Assembly (NCBI GenBank): GCA_026710905.1
Contig: JAPOQD010000180.1
Span: forward strand, 1 to 64,000
Reading direction: 5' to 3'
Source: Halieaceae bacterium
GTDB taxonomy: Bacteria > Pseudomonadota > Gammaproteobacteria > Pseudomonadales > Halieaceae
DNA: 64,000 bases
Shown: positions 11,033 to 20,446 of the stretch, one piece after another
How positions within the stretch are numbered: the first letter of the stretch is position 1
Layout: the number at the start of each line of letters is the position of its first letter
Notes under the pieces: model-generated
What the model saw: only the letters and a program-made list of their open reading frames with translations
The model's database searches: none
Told to the model about the DNA's origin: nothing
Translations under genes and position numbers: made by a program

Positions 11033-11041
11033 GAGAACAAC

Positions 11042-12778
11042 ATGCGGCTGAGCCGGATCGAGATTGAGAACTTCAAGGGAATTGGCAATCGTCAGACAAT
11101 CGACCTCAAACCAATCACCTTACTGTTCGGGCCGAACAGTGCAGGCAAAAGCACCATTCTGCAGGCGCTGCACTATGTTCGAGAAATCCTTGAGCGCCAG
11201 AATCCAGACCCCGACCTGACCATCGCCGGCGGCCTGACCGATCTCGGCGGCTTCAAGGCGCTGGTGCACAATCATGAGCTAGACCGCGCCATCACCATCA
11301 AACTGGTAATTGCTCTCTCCGCGGAACTGGGCAGCGAGCGGCTCCCGCTCAATACTGGGGGATCCCTTGATGATCCTGAATTTGAAAACCTCAGTGTCCG
11401 CTACATGCTTGGTGAAAATACCGGTTCTGATGATCGGACTGTTGTGCAGGAAGTCGGGGCCGAGATTGAGGTGCGCTGGAGCGACCTTCTCGCTGGCGCT
11501 TATGTTTCGACTCTCACCATTGAGATGAACGGCGCACTCATCGCATCGGCTAAATCACCTCCCCAGGCGGGCCGTGCGATCCTCACCAATTTCAATTTTG
11601 CTAATCCGCTGCTTCAGCAGATCATGTATAAGGATGAAACGGTCACGGAGGAAGAGTTGAAGGGGATGCATGCGCAGGGAGTTGATGAATTGACTGATGA
11701 TATGCTGGATGACCCTCTTGCGTCGCCACTCGGGAGCGAAATTTGGGAGGTCTCCCGTGACATGGCGCTAGAGAATACCACCTTCAAAGGCCATGACTTC
11801 AGGGTGGCCATTGCCACGAAAACCAGCGCCTTGCCGGACCCGAACAAACTCTTGGCGTCCGATTTGCGTGACCCTGACCCTACAAAATTTGAACAGGAAC
11901 ATAGTACGCCAAGGGTGAGAGGACTGGCGGCCTTACTGGATGAATTGCTGCTCGGGCCGGTGCGCATTGTCAGCGATTACCTCGGCGTCATGACCTATAT
12001 TGGTCCTTTACGTGAAGTCCCCGCCCGGAGCTTTCGCCCGCGTCTGTCACCGGATGAATCACGCTGGGCTCAGGGCCTCGCCGCGTGGGATTTGCTTTAT
12101 TCGGATGTCAAGGGTGAGTTGATCGAAGCTGTTAATCACTGGATTGGCGATGAAATCAGATTGAACACCGGTTATCGTCTTGAAAAGGCGGCCTTTCGTA
12201 AAATCCAAGTTCAGGGTCCCATGAGCCTTCTGTTTACGCGTGGCCTGACCGAAGACGATCTTGGCGAACTGCAAGACCTCTATGAGAACCTGGAAACATA
12301 TGTAGAAATCGCACTGCGCGATTTTGAAAAAGGCATTCTGGTCACACCGGGGGATGTTGGCGTCGGCATATCGCAGATGATCCCCGTAGTCGTCGGCTGC
12401 CTGACCGATGGGACTGGACTCCTGGCTGTCGAGCAGCCGGAACTCCATACTCACCCGGCTATTCAGGTCGGCCTGGGTGATCTCCTGATCCATGCGGTTG
12501 GTGGCAATCAACCTGCTTTTTCTTCCAGCAAATCGCTTCTGGTGGAAACCCATAGTGAGCACATCATGCTGCGGTTGCTGCGCCGAGTCAGGGAGACATC
12601 CGAGGGGGAATTGCCGCCCGGCGCGCTATCGCTGACTCCCGAAGCACTTTCGATCATTTATGTTGAAAGCGACGCTGACGGTGTAACGTTTCGTGCGCTG
12701 CGGGTGGACAATGAAGGGGATTTCATCGACCGCTGGCCACGTGGCTTCTTCGACGAAAGGGCGGAAGAGTTGTTCTAG
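11042..12778 (+). CDS. ABC/OLD-like ATPase with DUF3696 C-terminus
   Basis: A 578-residue ATPase of the AAA_15/SMC-like group. It has Walker A GPNSAGKST at 30-38, a signature-like GVGISQM near 440, Walker B LLAVEQPELHTHP near 460, and an H-loop ETHSEHIML near 502. The end (EGDFIDRWPRGFFDERAEEL) matches DUF3696. Such ATPases are sensor/regulator halves of two-gene defence modules (compare PtuA of Septu, GajA of Gabija). It is the fifth gene of the operon, with AGGAG before its ATG. It overlaps the next gene by one base (TAGTG), which argues for a complex with the PLD-like protein. Confidence 0.85.
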   Translation: MRLSRIEIENFKGIGNRQTIDLKPITLLFGPNSAGKSTILQALHYVREILERQNPDPDLTIAGGLTDLGGFKALVHNHELDRAITIKLVIALSAELGSERLPLNTGGSLDDPEFENLSVRYMLGENTGSDDRTVVQEVGAEIEVRWSDLLAGAYVSTLTIEMNGALIASAKSPPQAGRAILTNFNFANPLLQQIMYKDETVTEEELKGMHAQGVDELTDDMLDDPLASPLGSEIWEVSRDMALENTTFKGHDFRVAIATKTSALPDPNKLLASDLRDPDPTKFEQEHSTPRVRGLAALLDELLLGPVRIVSDYLGVMTYIGPLREVPARSFRPRLSPDESRWAQGLAAWDLLYSDVKGELIEAVNHWIGDEIRLNTGYRLEKAAFRKIQVQGPMSLLFTRGLTEDDLGELQDLYENLETYVEIALRDFEKGILVTPGDVGVGISQMIPVVVGCLTDGTGLLAVEQPELHTHPAIQVGLGDLLIHAVGGNQPAFSSSKSLLVETHSEHIMLRLLRRVRETSEGELPPGALSLTPEALSIIYVESDADGVTFRALRVDNEGDFIDRWPRGFFDERAEELF

Positions 12779-13725
12779 TGCATCAGGAGTATGCGGTTGA
12801 ACCCGCCGCCATCGGATCAAGCTGGGAAACCTTCCGTTACCTGATTGAGAAATTCGGCTTTCAGGAAGGCCGATTGATTTCTCGCTTCCCCAAAAGATGG
12901 GAGAGGCAGGTCCTCGAAGCGGCGAAGGCGGCAGAAGTTAGTGATATGGCTTACGCCAAAATTGTAGAGAAGCTGAAGAATAAAAAGCGAACTGCAATTA
13001 TTAAGTCTGGCCGCGCATATGGTTCGGGTCTCGATGCCTGGGTTGCAAATGCGCGAGTTGCCCATGCAGTTAAACCCTTTCATGCCATTATCGTGCAAGA
13101 CGATCATGACGATGATTTATTAGTCACTCCCCAGAATTTGGATGAAAAGCATCCACTCATGCTTGCCCCAACAACTCGTAATGTGTCTCGAACCCCTCAA
13201 GCCCTTGCCGATGCGTGTTTGTTGCTCCTGTGTTCAGCTCGTGAAGTCGATATCGTCGATCCTTATTTCGACATTCAAACGGCCAGATTTACCGACCCCT
13301 TGCGAACCTTGCTTGCCTTGGCGTACGACTCTGAGAAGAAAGACCTATTCATCAGGATCCATTTTCTAACAAATGTTAAACGCCGCCCCACAGTAGAGTA
13401 TGTTCGTCAAAACGTACACCAGTGGGTAGATAATTGGGTTCCAGATAGCTTTGAACTGCACCTTTATGAATGGGAAGAATTACCGGATGGTGAGGATTTT
13501 CATGATCGGTTCATGCTGTGTGATTGTGGCGGATTGACAATCGGCGCCGGTTTTTCAGCAGAGGTGGAGCCTCAGACCACGAACGTGGGATTGATGGATG
13601 AGAAGAATGTTCAGGAATTACGCGCCAGGTTTGCCCCAGGTGCAACTGTTTACAGGCAGAGCGGACCTGCGATTCGGGTCAAGTCGAATGGTGATGCAGA
13701 ATATATTGATCCAATAGATCAGTGA
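12778..13725 (+). CDS. Putative PLD-like nuclease partner of the DUF3696 ATPase
   Basis: A 315-residue protein, GTG start overlapping the ATPase stop. The N-terminal 110 residues are lysine/arginine-rich with no recognised domain. The C-terminal half has VDIVDPYFD (about 156-164) and an HDRFMLCDCGG segment (H242, D243, R244) followed by GAGFS. This resembles the one-HDR-per-chain form of the phospholipase D superfamily seen in MIT_C-type and some effector proteins, where two chains may build one site. If so, it may be the nuclease of an ATPase-nuclease pair. The assignment rests on motif resemblance only. Confidence 0.55.
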   Translation: MHQEYAVEPAAIGSSWETFRYLIEKFGFQEGRLISRFPKRWERQVLEAAKAAEVSDMAYAKIVEKLKNKKRTAIIKSGRAYGSGLDAWVANARVAHAVKPFHAIIVQDDHDDDLLVTPQNLDEKHPLMLAPTTRNVSRTPQALADACLLLLCSAREVDIVDPYFDIQTARFTDPLRTLLALAYDSEKKDLFIRIHFLTNVKRRPTVEYVRQNVHQWVDNWVPDSFELHLYEWEELPDGEDFHDRFMLCDCGGLTIGAGFSAEVEPQTTNVGLMDEKNVQELRARFAPGATVYRQSGPAIRVKSNGDAEYIDPIDQ

Positions 13726-13893
13726 GTACATTCCAGCAAGGCTTGACCGAGTCAAGTCTCAGTAAGGGATTGAGGCTTGCCCGGTACTGGACCGAATGGC
13801 TAGGCCAAGAATGTTGGAACTGAGAGGGGGAGCACAGAGGTCCTAAAGCGTTAGAGTTCACAGGTAGAATGTTTTGAGACGGCGGAGACGCCA

Positions 13894-14034
13894 ATGACAA
13901 CGATGATCACCGGCCAGGCTATTGTCAGGTCCCTGCTGAAGCATGGCGTGGATACCATGTTCGGAATACCTGACGCTCATAGGTATGACCTGAACCATGC
14001 AATGCATGGGTGCCGGGCCGGTCGAAGATCATGA
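13894..14034 (+). pseudogene. Remnant N-terminus of a thiamine-diphosphate enzyme
   Basis: A 46-codon frame begins like acetolactate-synthase-type ThDP enzymes (ITGQAIVRSLLKHGVDTMFGIPDAH, close to the usual VDTVFGIPG motif) and stops after RAGRRS. The remaining ~500 residues of such an enzyme are missing; the dienelactone hydrolase region starts within 75 bases. This is a decayed or deletion-truncated gene at the downstream edge of the defence operon, so the edge is probably a recombination junction. Confidence 0.65.
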
Positions 14035-14106
14035 CGCATACCTGTCAGAGTAGCCTTGGACGGTGTATTGTCCGGCATGGTGCGCACAACAGTAGAGGGG
14101 AACCAT

Positions 14107-14976
14107 ATGTGTGATGAACAAACCGAACGGGACCTGAAACAGTTTCGAGACCATGCTCTCAGCAGGCGGGAATTCGGTAAATATACCGCTGTTGCCGGTA
14201 TGGCGGCGATGCTTCCCGCGGTTGCCAATGTGCTTGAGGTCACCGAGTCTGCCGTGGAGGTAAACACATCCGACGGCGTTTCCGACTGTTATTTTGTGCA
14301 CCCCGCAACCGGCAAACACCCCGGGGTGCTCCTTTGGCCGGACATTCTCGGGCTTCGGCCGGTATTCAAGGACATGGGCAAACGCCTGGCGCAATCGGGT
14401 TATGCGGTATTGGTGGTGAATCCCTTCTACCGCAGCGCCAAAGCCCCGGTAGTGCCGGCGGGCGCCAGCTTTGGCGACCCGGCGACCCGGAAACGGGTCT
14501 TCGGCATGCACGGCGAACTCACGCCGGAAGCGCAATTCGCGGATGCGAAGGCCTATATTGGCTTTCTCGATCAACAATCCGCGGTTGATAAAAATAGAAA
14601 AATCGGCACGGCGGGTTATTGCATGGGTGGGCCTCTCATCATGCGCACGGCTGCCGCCGCTGCGCAGCGAGTGGGCGCGGCTGCGTCCTTTCACGGCGGC
14701 GGATTGGCGACCGACGCGGCAGACAGTCCGCACCGCTTGATACCCGCCACCACCGCCCGGGTACTGCACGCCATCGCCGAAAATGATGACCAACGCAGTC
14801 CCGATGTGAAGACTGTTTTGCGGCAAGCCTATGCAGAGGCGGGAATTCAGGCGGAAATAGAAGTGTACGCGGATACGCTGCACGGTTGGTGTGTTCCCGG
14901 GTCTCCGGCGTACCATGAAGCGCAGGCCGAACGCGCCTGGAAACGTCTTCTTGCTCTATTGAGCGCTTCACTGTGA
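14107..14976 (+). CDS. Dienelactone hydrolase family protein, Tat-like leader
   Basis: A 289-residue alpha/beta hydrolase of the dienelactone hydrolase family. The triad is visible: Cys nucleophile in GYCMGG, Asp in AENDDQ, His in DTLHGWC. The N-terminus carries SRREFGKYTAVAGMAA, a Tat-type twin-arginine leader, so it may be exported. The start at 14107 has AGAGGGG upstream and removes a spurious 17-residue extension. The family opens lactone or ester rings in aromatic-compound degradation; the substrate is unknown. It is followed by an AT-rich gap of about 65 bases. Confidence 0.85.
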   Translation: MCDEQTERDLKQFRDHALSRREFGKYTAVAGMAAMLPAVANVLEVTESAVEVNTSDGVSDCYFVHPATGKHPGVLLWPDILGLRPVFKDMGKRLAQSGYAVLVVNPFYRSAKAPVVPAGASFGDPATRKRVFGMHGELTPEAQFADAKAYIGFLDQQSAVDKNRKIGTAGYCMGGPLIMRTAAAAAQRVGAAASFHGGGLATDAADSPHRLIPATTARVLHAIAENDDQRSPDVKTVLRQAYAEAGIQAEIEVYADTLHGWCVPGSPAYHEAQAERAWKRLLALLSASL

Positions 14977-15042
14977 TCAGCGAGCCCGTCCAGCCTGCTT
15001 GATTTGTTTTGCAAAATAGAAAAAAAATTCTAAAATACAAAA

Positions 15043-16197
15043 ATGCTCGAGAGAAAAATCAGCAATCTGGTTCAGCAGCGTTTGCACACCTATCCAGCCG
15101 TTGCGCTGGTGGGCCCCAGGCAATGCGGGAAAACGACACTTGCCAGGACTTTGGATGGCAAGTATTTCGATCTGGAGCAACAGGCTGATCGATTGCGGCT
15201 CGATCTTGAATGGGAAGAACTTCAAAGTAACACGGACCTGGTCATTCTGGATGAAGCGCAAACATGGCCTGAGATTTTTCCACGCCTGCGAGGTGCGATC
15301 GATAGTGACCGGAAACGAGATCATCGTTTCCTGCTGCTGGGTTCGGTGTCACTCCAATTGATGACCGAGGTTTCGGAGTCCCTGGCTGGCAGACTTTCGA
15401 TCGTGCAACTAACACCACTTCTATTTTCCGAATTGACTGGCAAGGCTGCCGTGGAGCGGTTTTGGTTGGTTGGCGGATATCCCGACGGAGGAGTGTTGGG
15501 AAGAAAAGCCTTTCCAAACTGGCAGCGTGACTACCTCACGCTACTGACCCAGCGCGACCTGCCAAATTGGGGCTTGCCTGCGCGTAGTCAAACGACCCTG
15601 CGCTTGTTACATATGCTCGCGGCAACTCATGGACGAGAATGGAATGCGAGCCAAATTGGCAAGAGTCTGGGACTTTCCTACCACACGGTAAACAACTATC
15701 TGGATTATTTGGAAGGTGCTTTTCTGATTCGCCGGTTGCAGCCTTACCATGCCAATATTCGTAAACGCCTGGTGAAAAGAGCAAAGGTATACTGGCGCGA
15801 TTCCGGCCTGCTGCATGCTCTCTTGAATGTTGCGGACAAGCGGGACCTGTTAGCTCAGCCGTGGGTTGGAACCGGCTGGGAGGGCTTTGTGATAGAACAA
15901 GTAATCAGTACGCTGGAGTACATGGATAGCCCGTTTGAAGCGTATTTCTTCCGAACCAGTGACCAACGCGAGATAGATCTTGTTCTACAATTTGGCCGCG
16001 AACTTTGGGCCATGGAAATCAAACTGACCACACAGCCATCACCCGGCGATATGGACCGGTTAAATGCAAACGCCGATTTGATCGGAGCGGATAAACGCAT
16101 ACTGGTATCACAGCGTAGCGGGTTCGCTGGTGGAGGTTCCCGGATCTCTTGCGACCTTGCGTCATTGCTCTCTTACATTGAACAGACCATGCGCTGA
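15043..16197 (+). CDS. AAA_14/DUF4143 ATPase
   Basis: A 384-residue ATPase with Walker A GPRQCGKTT (about 24-32), Walker B LVILDEAQ (about 67-74), a winged-helix region (SQIGKSLGLSYHTVNNYLDYLEG) and a C-terminal DUF4143 PD-(D/E)xK-like fold with intact REIDLVL and MEIKLT. The family is common in mobile regions and its biological role is poorly known. A second member lies at 38226-39503; unlike this one, it has lost the catalytic-type Asp. Confidence 0.85.
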   Translation: MLERKISNLVQQRLHTYPAVALVGPRQCGKTTLARTLDGKYFDLEQQADRLRLDLEWEELQSNTDLVILDEAQTWPEIFPRLRGAIDSDRKRDHRFLLLGSVSLQLMTEVSESLAGRLSIVQLTPLLFSELTGKAAVERFWLVGGYPDGGVLGRKAFPNWQRDYLTLLTQRDLPNWGLPARSQTTLRLLHMLAATHGREWNASQIGKSLGLSYHTVNNYLDYLEGAFLIRRLQPYHANIRKRLVKRAKVYWRDSGLLHALLNVADKRDLLAQPWVGTGWEGFVIEQVISTLEYMDSPFEAYFFRTSDQREIDLVLQFGRELWAMEIKLTTQPSPGDMDRLNANADLIGADKRILVSQRSGFAGGGSRISCDLASLLSYIEQTMR

Positions 16198-16372
16198 GCA
16201 ATGGAAGTCGCGCACGATGTTGGTTTTCCCTGGCATCCGGAAATGGTGCAGGGTTCTCATACACCGGTGGTATGCGCCAGCGGTATGTGTCGATGTCAAC
16301 CGGAATGGTGCAGGGTTCGCTTTCACCCGTGCGGGTTGCACTTGTGCGAGCCGCACACCACCGGCGCTCGGA
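16198..16372. repeat. Gap with short GC-rich repeats
   Basis: No gene is seen. A phrase close to GGAATGGTGCAGGGTTC occurs twice (about 16240-16257 and 16302-16319), followed by the imperfect palindrome GTTGCACTTGTGCGAGC. A similar GTCGCACAWGTGCGAC-type palindrome occurs near 3850 and 53840. Confidence 0.4.
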
Positions 16373-17962
16373 CTACCTGAGCTTGCTGGTATCGAAGCGT
16401 TTGACCGCGAAAAATCCACCGAGCAGGAAGTCGCCGTCTTCCAGCATCACGGTAATGCCGCCCCAGTTGTTCCACAATACGCTGTCGTCGGGGAAGCGCC
16501 AGGTGGCCTTGATTTCTCCGGTCTCCCAGTCGGCGGCCAGGTACTCGTAAATGTTGTCTCGCTTGTTGGCGATGTAAACCAGACCGTTTCCGGTTGATAC
16601 CGCCGGAGGCATCCAGTCCGTGTTGTCGATGTGGTCAATGGCCCAGGAGGCCGCAAACCGGTTTTCATCGGCCAGCCATTGGTACTTCTGGATACCCCGT
16701 GGCGCGGCGCGGGTAGTTCCGGAGCGAAATGCATTGCTGATCAGATCGCCCGGCACTGGGCCGGGCTCCGGATAGGTGCTGTTGATAACCAGTACGCCGT
16801 TATCGTAGGTGACCGGAGAGGCTTCCACCGTGGTCTTGCTGTCGAAACTCATCGCTATCTGGTCGGCGATACGAGCGGATTTTGTACCCGGTTTTTGTTT
16901 GAAATCGTCGGGAATATCGTCTCGCCAGAATGCGACGATATTGGCGCCATCGGGGCTGCCGTCGGCAATGATAACCAACTTGTCCTCATCGTCGCCGAAG
17001 CCGAGCAGGGACGGCGTGGTTCCAGAGCCGTGGGAAGCGGCGCCCAGAGCCTTGGCTTCACCTTCCGGCATTACGTCGTAGGCGGAAACCCAGGCCCCAT
17101 CCTCTGTTTCCCCGGACAATTTCGTTCCGGTCCAGCGCAGTTTGCGCATGTGGCGGGAGGTCAGTACGTAAACGCCGTTATCGCCATCGACGGCAATGGA
17201 GTTTTCCACCAGTTCTCCCGGAAAGGCCACCTGGTCCTTCACCTGTAGATCGCGGTCCACCACGATCACTGCACCGTCGGCTGCGGCGATCAGATGGCCG
17301 TCGTAAGTCATCGAAATACCGAGAATCCGGTCGATGTTTCCGGCAATGTGGGGCGGCAACTGGGCCACGATGTTGCGGTGTTTGACTGGTACCAGCGCCG
17401 CGTTGACATCGTTGTTGTCGAAGGACTTCACCAGGTAGTGCTTGTCATAGTTGGTGTAGTGGTAGCCGTCCCGGTCGATGACCGCGTAGGCTCCGGAGGG
17501 CATGGTGCGCATGTTGACGTTGAGCCGGTAGTACATATACCAGCTATGCAGCAGCAGGCGCAGATCGTTTCCCCGGCGGCGGTGATCATCAATTTTTTCC
17601 ATTACCTCGCGGATGTCCCGATTACTGACCTCATCGTGTACCTGTTCACGGCCGGGATAGGGCAGGTTTGAGACCATGCTGAAGTCATCCTCCGAGGCGC
17701 GAATCTTTATCAGCCCGAGCGGAGTGGAGGCAATCACCACCGTATCCTCGCCGATATGTTTGTAGGTCGGAGCCGAGCACCACAGTACCGGCACGGTTTG
17801 TACCTCGTCCACGGTCAATTGCTTGCTTCGCCGGGGACCGGCTATCGGTGTGGCGTCGGTTTGCGCGGGATCGTGATGGGAAATCGCGTAACTGGACGCT
17901 GCGATCCAGGGGTTCTGCGGGGGAAGGTTAACCGCCGCGGCGAGTAACAGAGAAGCTAACAT
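16373..17962 (-). CDS. Secreted beta-propeller-like protein, unknown function
   Basis: A 529-residue protein with a short hydrophobic leader (MLASLLLAAAVNLPPQ) and many short repeats of the form ..GAVIVVDRDLQVKDQV.., ..GVYVLTSRHMRKLRW.. and ..GLVYIANKRDNIYEYLAADWETGEIKATW... These resemble PQQ/quinoprotein-type propeller blades, without the active-site residues of a known dehydrogenase that can be named. It is probably periplasmic. It has no operon partner. The enzymatic role, if any, is not known. Confidence 0.6.
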   Translation of the reverse strand: MLASLLLAAAVNLPPQNPWIAASSYAISHHDPAQTDATPIAGPRRSKQLTVDEVQTVPVLWCSAPTYKHIGEDTVVIASTPLGLIKIRASEDDFSMVSNLPYPGREQVHDEVSNRDIREVMEKIDDHRRRGNDLRLLLHSWYMYYRLNVNMRTMPSGAYAVIDRDGYHYTNYDKHYLVKSFDNNDVNAALVPVKHRNIVAQLPPHIAGNIDRILGISMTYDGHLIAAADGAVIVVDRDLQVKDQVAFPGELVENSIAVDGDNGVYVLTSRHMRKLRWTGTKLSGETEDGAWVSAYDVMPEGEAKALGAASHGSGTTPSLLGFGDDEDKLVIIADGSPDGANIVAFWRDDIPDDFKQKPGTKSARIADQIAMSFDSKTTVEASPVTYDNGVLVINSTYPEPGPVPGDLISNAFRSGTTRAAPRGIQKYQWLADENRFAASWAIDHIDNTDWMPPAVSTGNGLVYIANKRDNIYEYLAADWETGEIKATWRFPDDSVLWNNWGGITVMLEDGDFLLGGFFAVKRFDTSKLR

Positions 17963-18351
17963 GAGCGGGTTCTCAAGGATAAGGTACAGGTTTCCGGCTG
18001 GCTCAGGAACGGTACCGACAGGGCCAAACCCCCAATACCGAAGGCATGTATCTTAACGCTACTGAGAAGTGGAAAACGCGGATTGTTCGCGAAAATTGAA
18101 CCATACGGGAAACTACTTGCCCCCTTTGCTCCGTCCGGGTTCGGGAATTGCTGCGCCGACAGGCGCCGATAATTTCCGTAGGGGCTCGCCATGGCGCACC
18201 TTCCGGGCACAGGGCCCGCCTACAAGTGTGTTCCGTGGACGATTCTCATGCTTGATACAAGAGTATGAATTTAATAGATTTTTTCTTTGCTATGCTAAAC
18301 TTGGCTCTTTGACCTGAATCCACGCGACGCAATACTGACACGGAGCTTTTC
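17963..18351. other. Intergenic region with a dispersed GC-rich repeat
   Basis: 389 bases between divergent genes. About 18188-18222 holds a copy of the repeat that includes GGCGCACCTTCCGGGCACAG; related copies lie near 2980, 53790-53840 and 61744-61785. AT-rich DNA at 18265-18320 probably holds the NUDIX-gene promoter. GGAG lies seven bases before its ATG. No gene is seen. Confidence 0.5.
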
Positions 18352-19089
18352 ATGCCCGAAGATAGAATCGCTGCCTTTGCCAAAAGTCATACCAATAATG
18401 CAGCCAATGAGGAAATACAGAAAATTCCGGCGGCAACGGTGATCCTGTTGCGGGATTCAACTCCAGGTATGGAGATTCTGATGTTGCGAAAAACCTCCAA
18501 CATCACTTTTGGCGGCATGTGGGTGTTTCCCGGTGGCAGGATTGATGACCAGGATGGCGCCGACGATGACCCGATGGAGCAGCGTGCGCGCATTGCCGCG
18601 GCGCGGGAAGCCCGGGAAGAGGCAGCATTGCAGGTGGCGGAGCAGGACATGTACTGGTTTTCCCACTGGACCCCGCCGGCTGTGGGCAAACGGCGCTTCA
18701 TCACCTGGTTTTATGCCGCCAGGGCGCCGCGGCAGACCGTAACCATTGACGACGGAGAGATTACGGAAAGCCGCTGGCTCACTGCCGAGGCGGCTTTGCG
18801 CAAACAAGCCGAGGGTGAGATTGAACTGGCGCCCCCAACTTTTGTCACCCTGCGCAATCTGTCCGGTTATCGCACGGTGGACGAGGCGCTGTCTGCGATC
18901 AGGCAGGCGCAACCATGGCGCTACGCTACCCGGGTCTGCGCCAGTGGTGACGATCTGGTACTACTGTGGAGCGGTGATGCGGGTTATGAATCGGGTAAGG
19001 CGGATACCGCAGGACCACGCCACCGCCTGAGCCTGAAGGCCGACGGCTGGATCTTTGAAGACGCCGACCGGCGCAGCGCCGAACATTGA
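18352..19089 (+). CDS. NUDIX hydrolase
   Basis: A 245-residue NUDIX hydrolase. The Nudix box is GG-x(n)-AREAREEAAL with a lengthened spacer (GGRIDDQDGADD then REAREEA) at about 61-93. The family hydrolyses nucleoside diphosphates linked to other groups, including CoA derivatives; the longer insert resembles CoA-pyrophosphatase-like or MutT-like relatives, but the substrate is not fixed. GGAG precedes the ATG. Its end lies just before the P450 gene, so the two are probably co-transcribed. Confidence 0.85.
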   Translation: MPEDRIAAFAKSHTNNAANEEIQKIPAATVILLRDSTPGMEILMLRKTSNITFGGMWVFPGGRIDDQDGADDDPMEQRARIAAAREAREEAALQVAEQDMYWFSHWTPPAVGKRRFITWFYAARAPRQTVTIDDGEITESRWLTAEAALRKQAEGEIELAPPTFVTLRNLSGYRTVDEALSAIRQAQPWRYATRVCASGDDLVLLWSGDAGYESGKADTAGPRHRLSLKADGWIFEDADRRSAEH

Positions 19090-19108
19090 GGCAGGCAAGG
19101 TGACCGAG

Positions 19109-20326
19109 ATGTTGCAAGCGGACCCGCGCAACACGCCGCTGGACCAAATCAACCTGGCCAATATCGAGCTTTTTGCCGCTGATGCCCAGTGGCCCTGGTT
19201 TGAAAGGCTGCGCCGGGAAGAGCCGGTGCACTACTGTTCACAAAGCCTCTTCGGCCCTTACTGGTCGGTGACCCGCTACGCCGACATCCGGCAAGTTGAA
19301 GCAGCCCATGATCTGTTTTCCTCCAGGCCCGCCATCACCCTGCGCGACCCGGATGAGGACTTTACCCTGCCCATGTTTATCGCCATGGATGAACCCGAGC
19401 ACAGCCTGCAGCGGAACGCGGTGAATCCGGCTGTTACGGCTCGAAATGTCCCGAACTTTGCCGGCTTGATTCGTGAGCGCACCTGCCGTGTGCTTGACAG
19501 TTTACCGGTTGGCGAAACATTTAATTGGGTCGACCAGGTTTCCATTGAACTGACCACCATGATGCTCGCGACCCTGTTTGATTTTCCCTTCGAAGACCGG
19601 CGCAAGCTGACCCGCTGGTCGGATGTTTCCACGGCCATACCCGGTTTCGGAATCGTTGAAACCGAGGAACAACGCCGGGCTGAAATGCTGGAGTGCCTGG
19701 AATACTTCACCGTGCTCTGGAACGAGCGAGTCAACGCCCCTCCTGCCAACGACCTGATCTCCATGCTTGCTCACGGCGAGGCTCCCCGCCATATGGAGCC
19801 GTTCACCTATCTGGGCAACCTGATTCTGTTGATTGTCGGCGGCAACGACACCACCCGAAATACCATGAGCGCGGCAGTGCTGGCGCTGAACCTGTTTCCC
19901 ACGGAGTACAGGAAATTGCGTGAAAACCCGCGATTGATTCCAGGGTTGGTGGCGGAGACCATCCGCTGGCAGACACCGTTGACCTATATGCGGCGCACCG
20001 CACTGCGGGACACGCAACTGGGCGGCAAGCAGATTGAAAAGGGCGCCAAGGTAGCCCTGTGGTATTTGTCCGGCAACCGCGATGAAACGGTGTTCGAGAA
20101 TCCCGACGATTTTGTGATTGACCGGCCCCGGGCGCCGAAACACCTGTCATTCGGTTACGGTATCCATCGCTGCATGGGCAGCCACCTGGCCGAATTGCAG
20201 TTGTGCATCCTGTGGGAGGAAATTTTGCGGCGCTTCTCGAGAGTGGAAGTGACCGGTGACCCGGTGCGGGTGCCCTCCATTTTTATCCGAGGCTACTCGG
20301 CCCTGCCGGTACGCCTGCACCGGTAG
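19109..20326 (+). CDS. Cytochrome P450
   Basis: A bacterial soluble-type P450 of about 405 residues. The I-helix oxygen-binding motif is GGNDTT, the K-helix ExxR is ETIRW, and the haem loop is FGYGIHRCMGSHLA with the axial Cys. It is similar in style to steroid- or alkane-oxidising CYP families of actinobacteria and marine proteobacteria; the substrate is unknown. The ATG at 19109 is chosen; in-frame TTG (19055) and GTG (19100) are alternatives, the first overlapping the NUDIX gene. No ferredoxin is nearby. Confidence 0.93.
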   Translation: MLQADPRNTPLDQINLANIELFAADAQWPWFERLRREEPVHYCSQSLFGPYWSVTRYADIRQVEAAHDLFSSRPAITLRDPDEDFTLPMFIAMDEPEHSLQRNAVNPAVTARNVPNFAGLIRERTCRVLDSLPVGETFNWVDQVSIELTTMMLATLFDFPFEDRRKLTRWSDVSTAIPGFGIVETEEQRRAEMLECLEYFTVLWNERVNAPPANDLISMLAHGEAPRHMEPFTYLGNLILLIVGGNDTTRNTMSAAVLALNLFPTEYRKLRENPRLIPGLVAETIRWQTPLTYMRRTALRDTQLGGKQIEKGAKVALWYLSGNRDETVFENPDDFVIDRPRAPKHLSFGYGIHRCMGSHLAELQLCILWEEILRRFSRVEVTGDPVRVPSIFIRGYSALPVRLHR

Positions 20327-20327
20327 C

Positions 20328-20415
20328 ACTAAAGGGGTCAAAGCCCTTTAAGCACTCGGGTGACCTGCGGCCGTTGCACTACGAGCACTGCTTAAAGGGC
20401 TTTGACCCCTTTAGT
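20328..20415. repeat. 88-base perfect inverted repeat, copy 1
   Basis: Two perfectly complementary 27-base arms (20328-20354 and 20389-20415, containing AAAGGGGTCAAAGCCCTTTA) enclose a 34-base loop. It starts one base after the P450 stop codon. A copy that differs at one loop base lies at 21742-21829, on the other side of the MFS gene. It can form a very stable hairpin, so it may also end P450 transcription. Confidence 0.9.
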
Positions 20416-20446
20416 ACTGACCACTTTGATCCTTTGAGGAGCAAGC

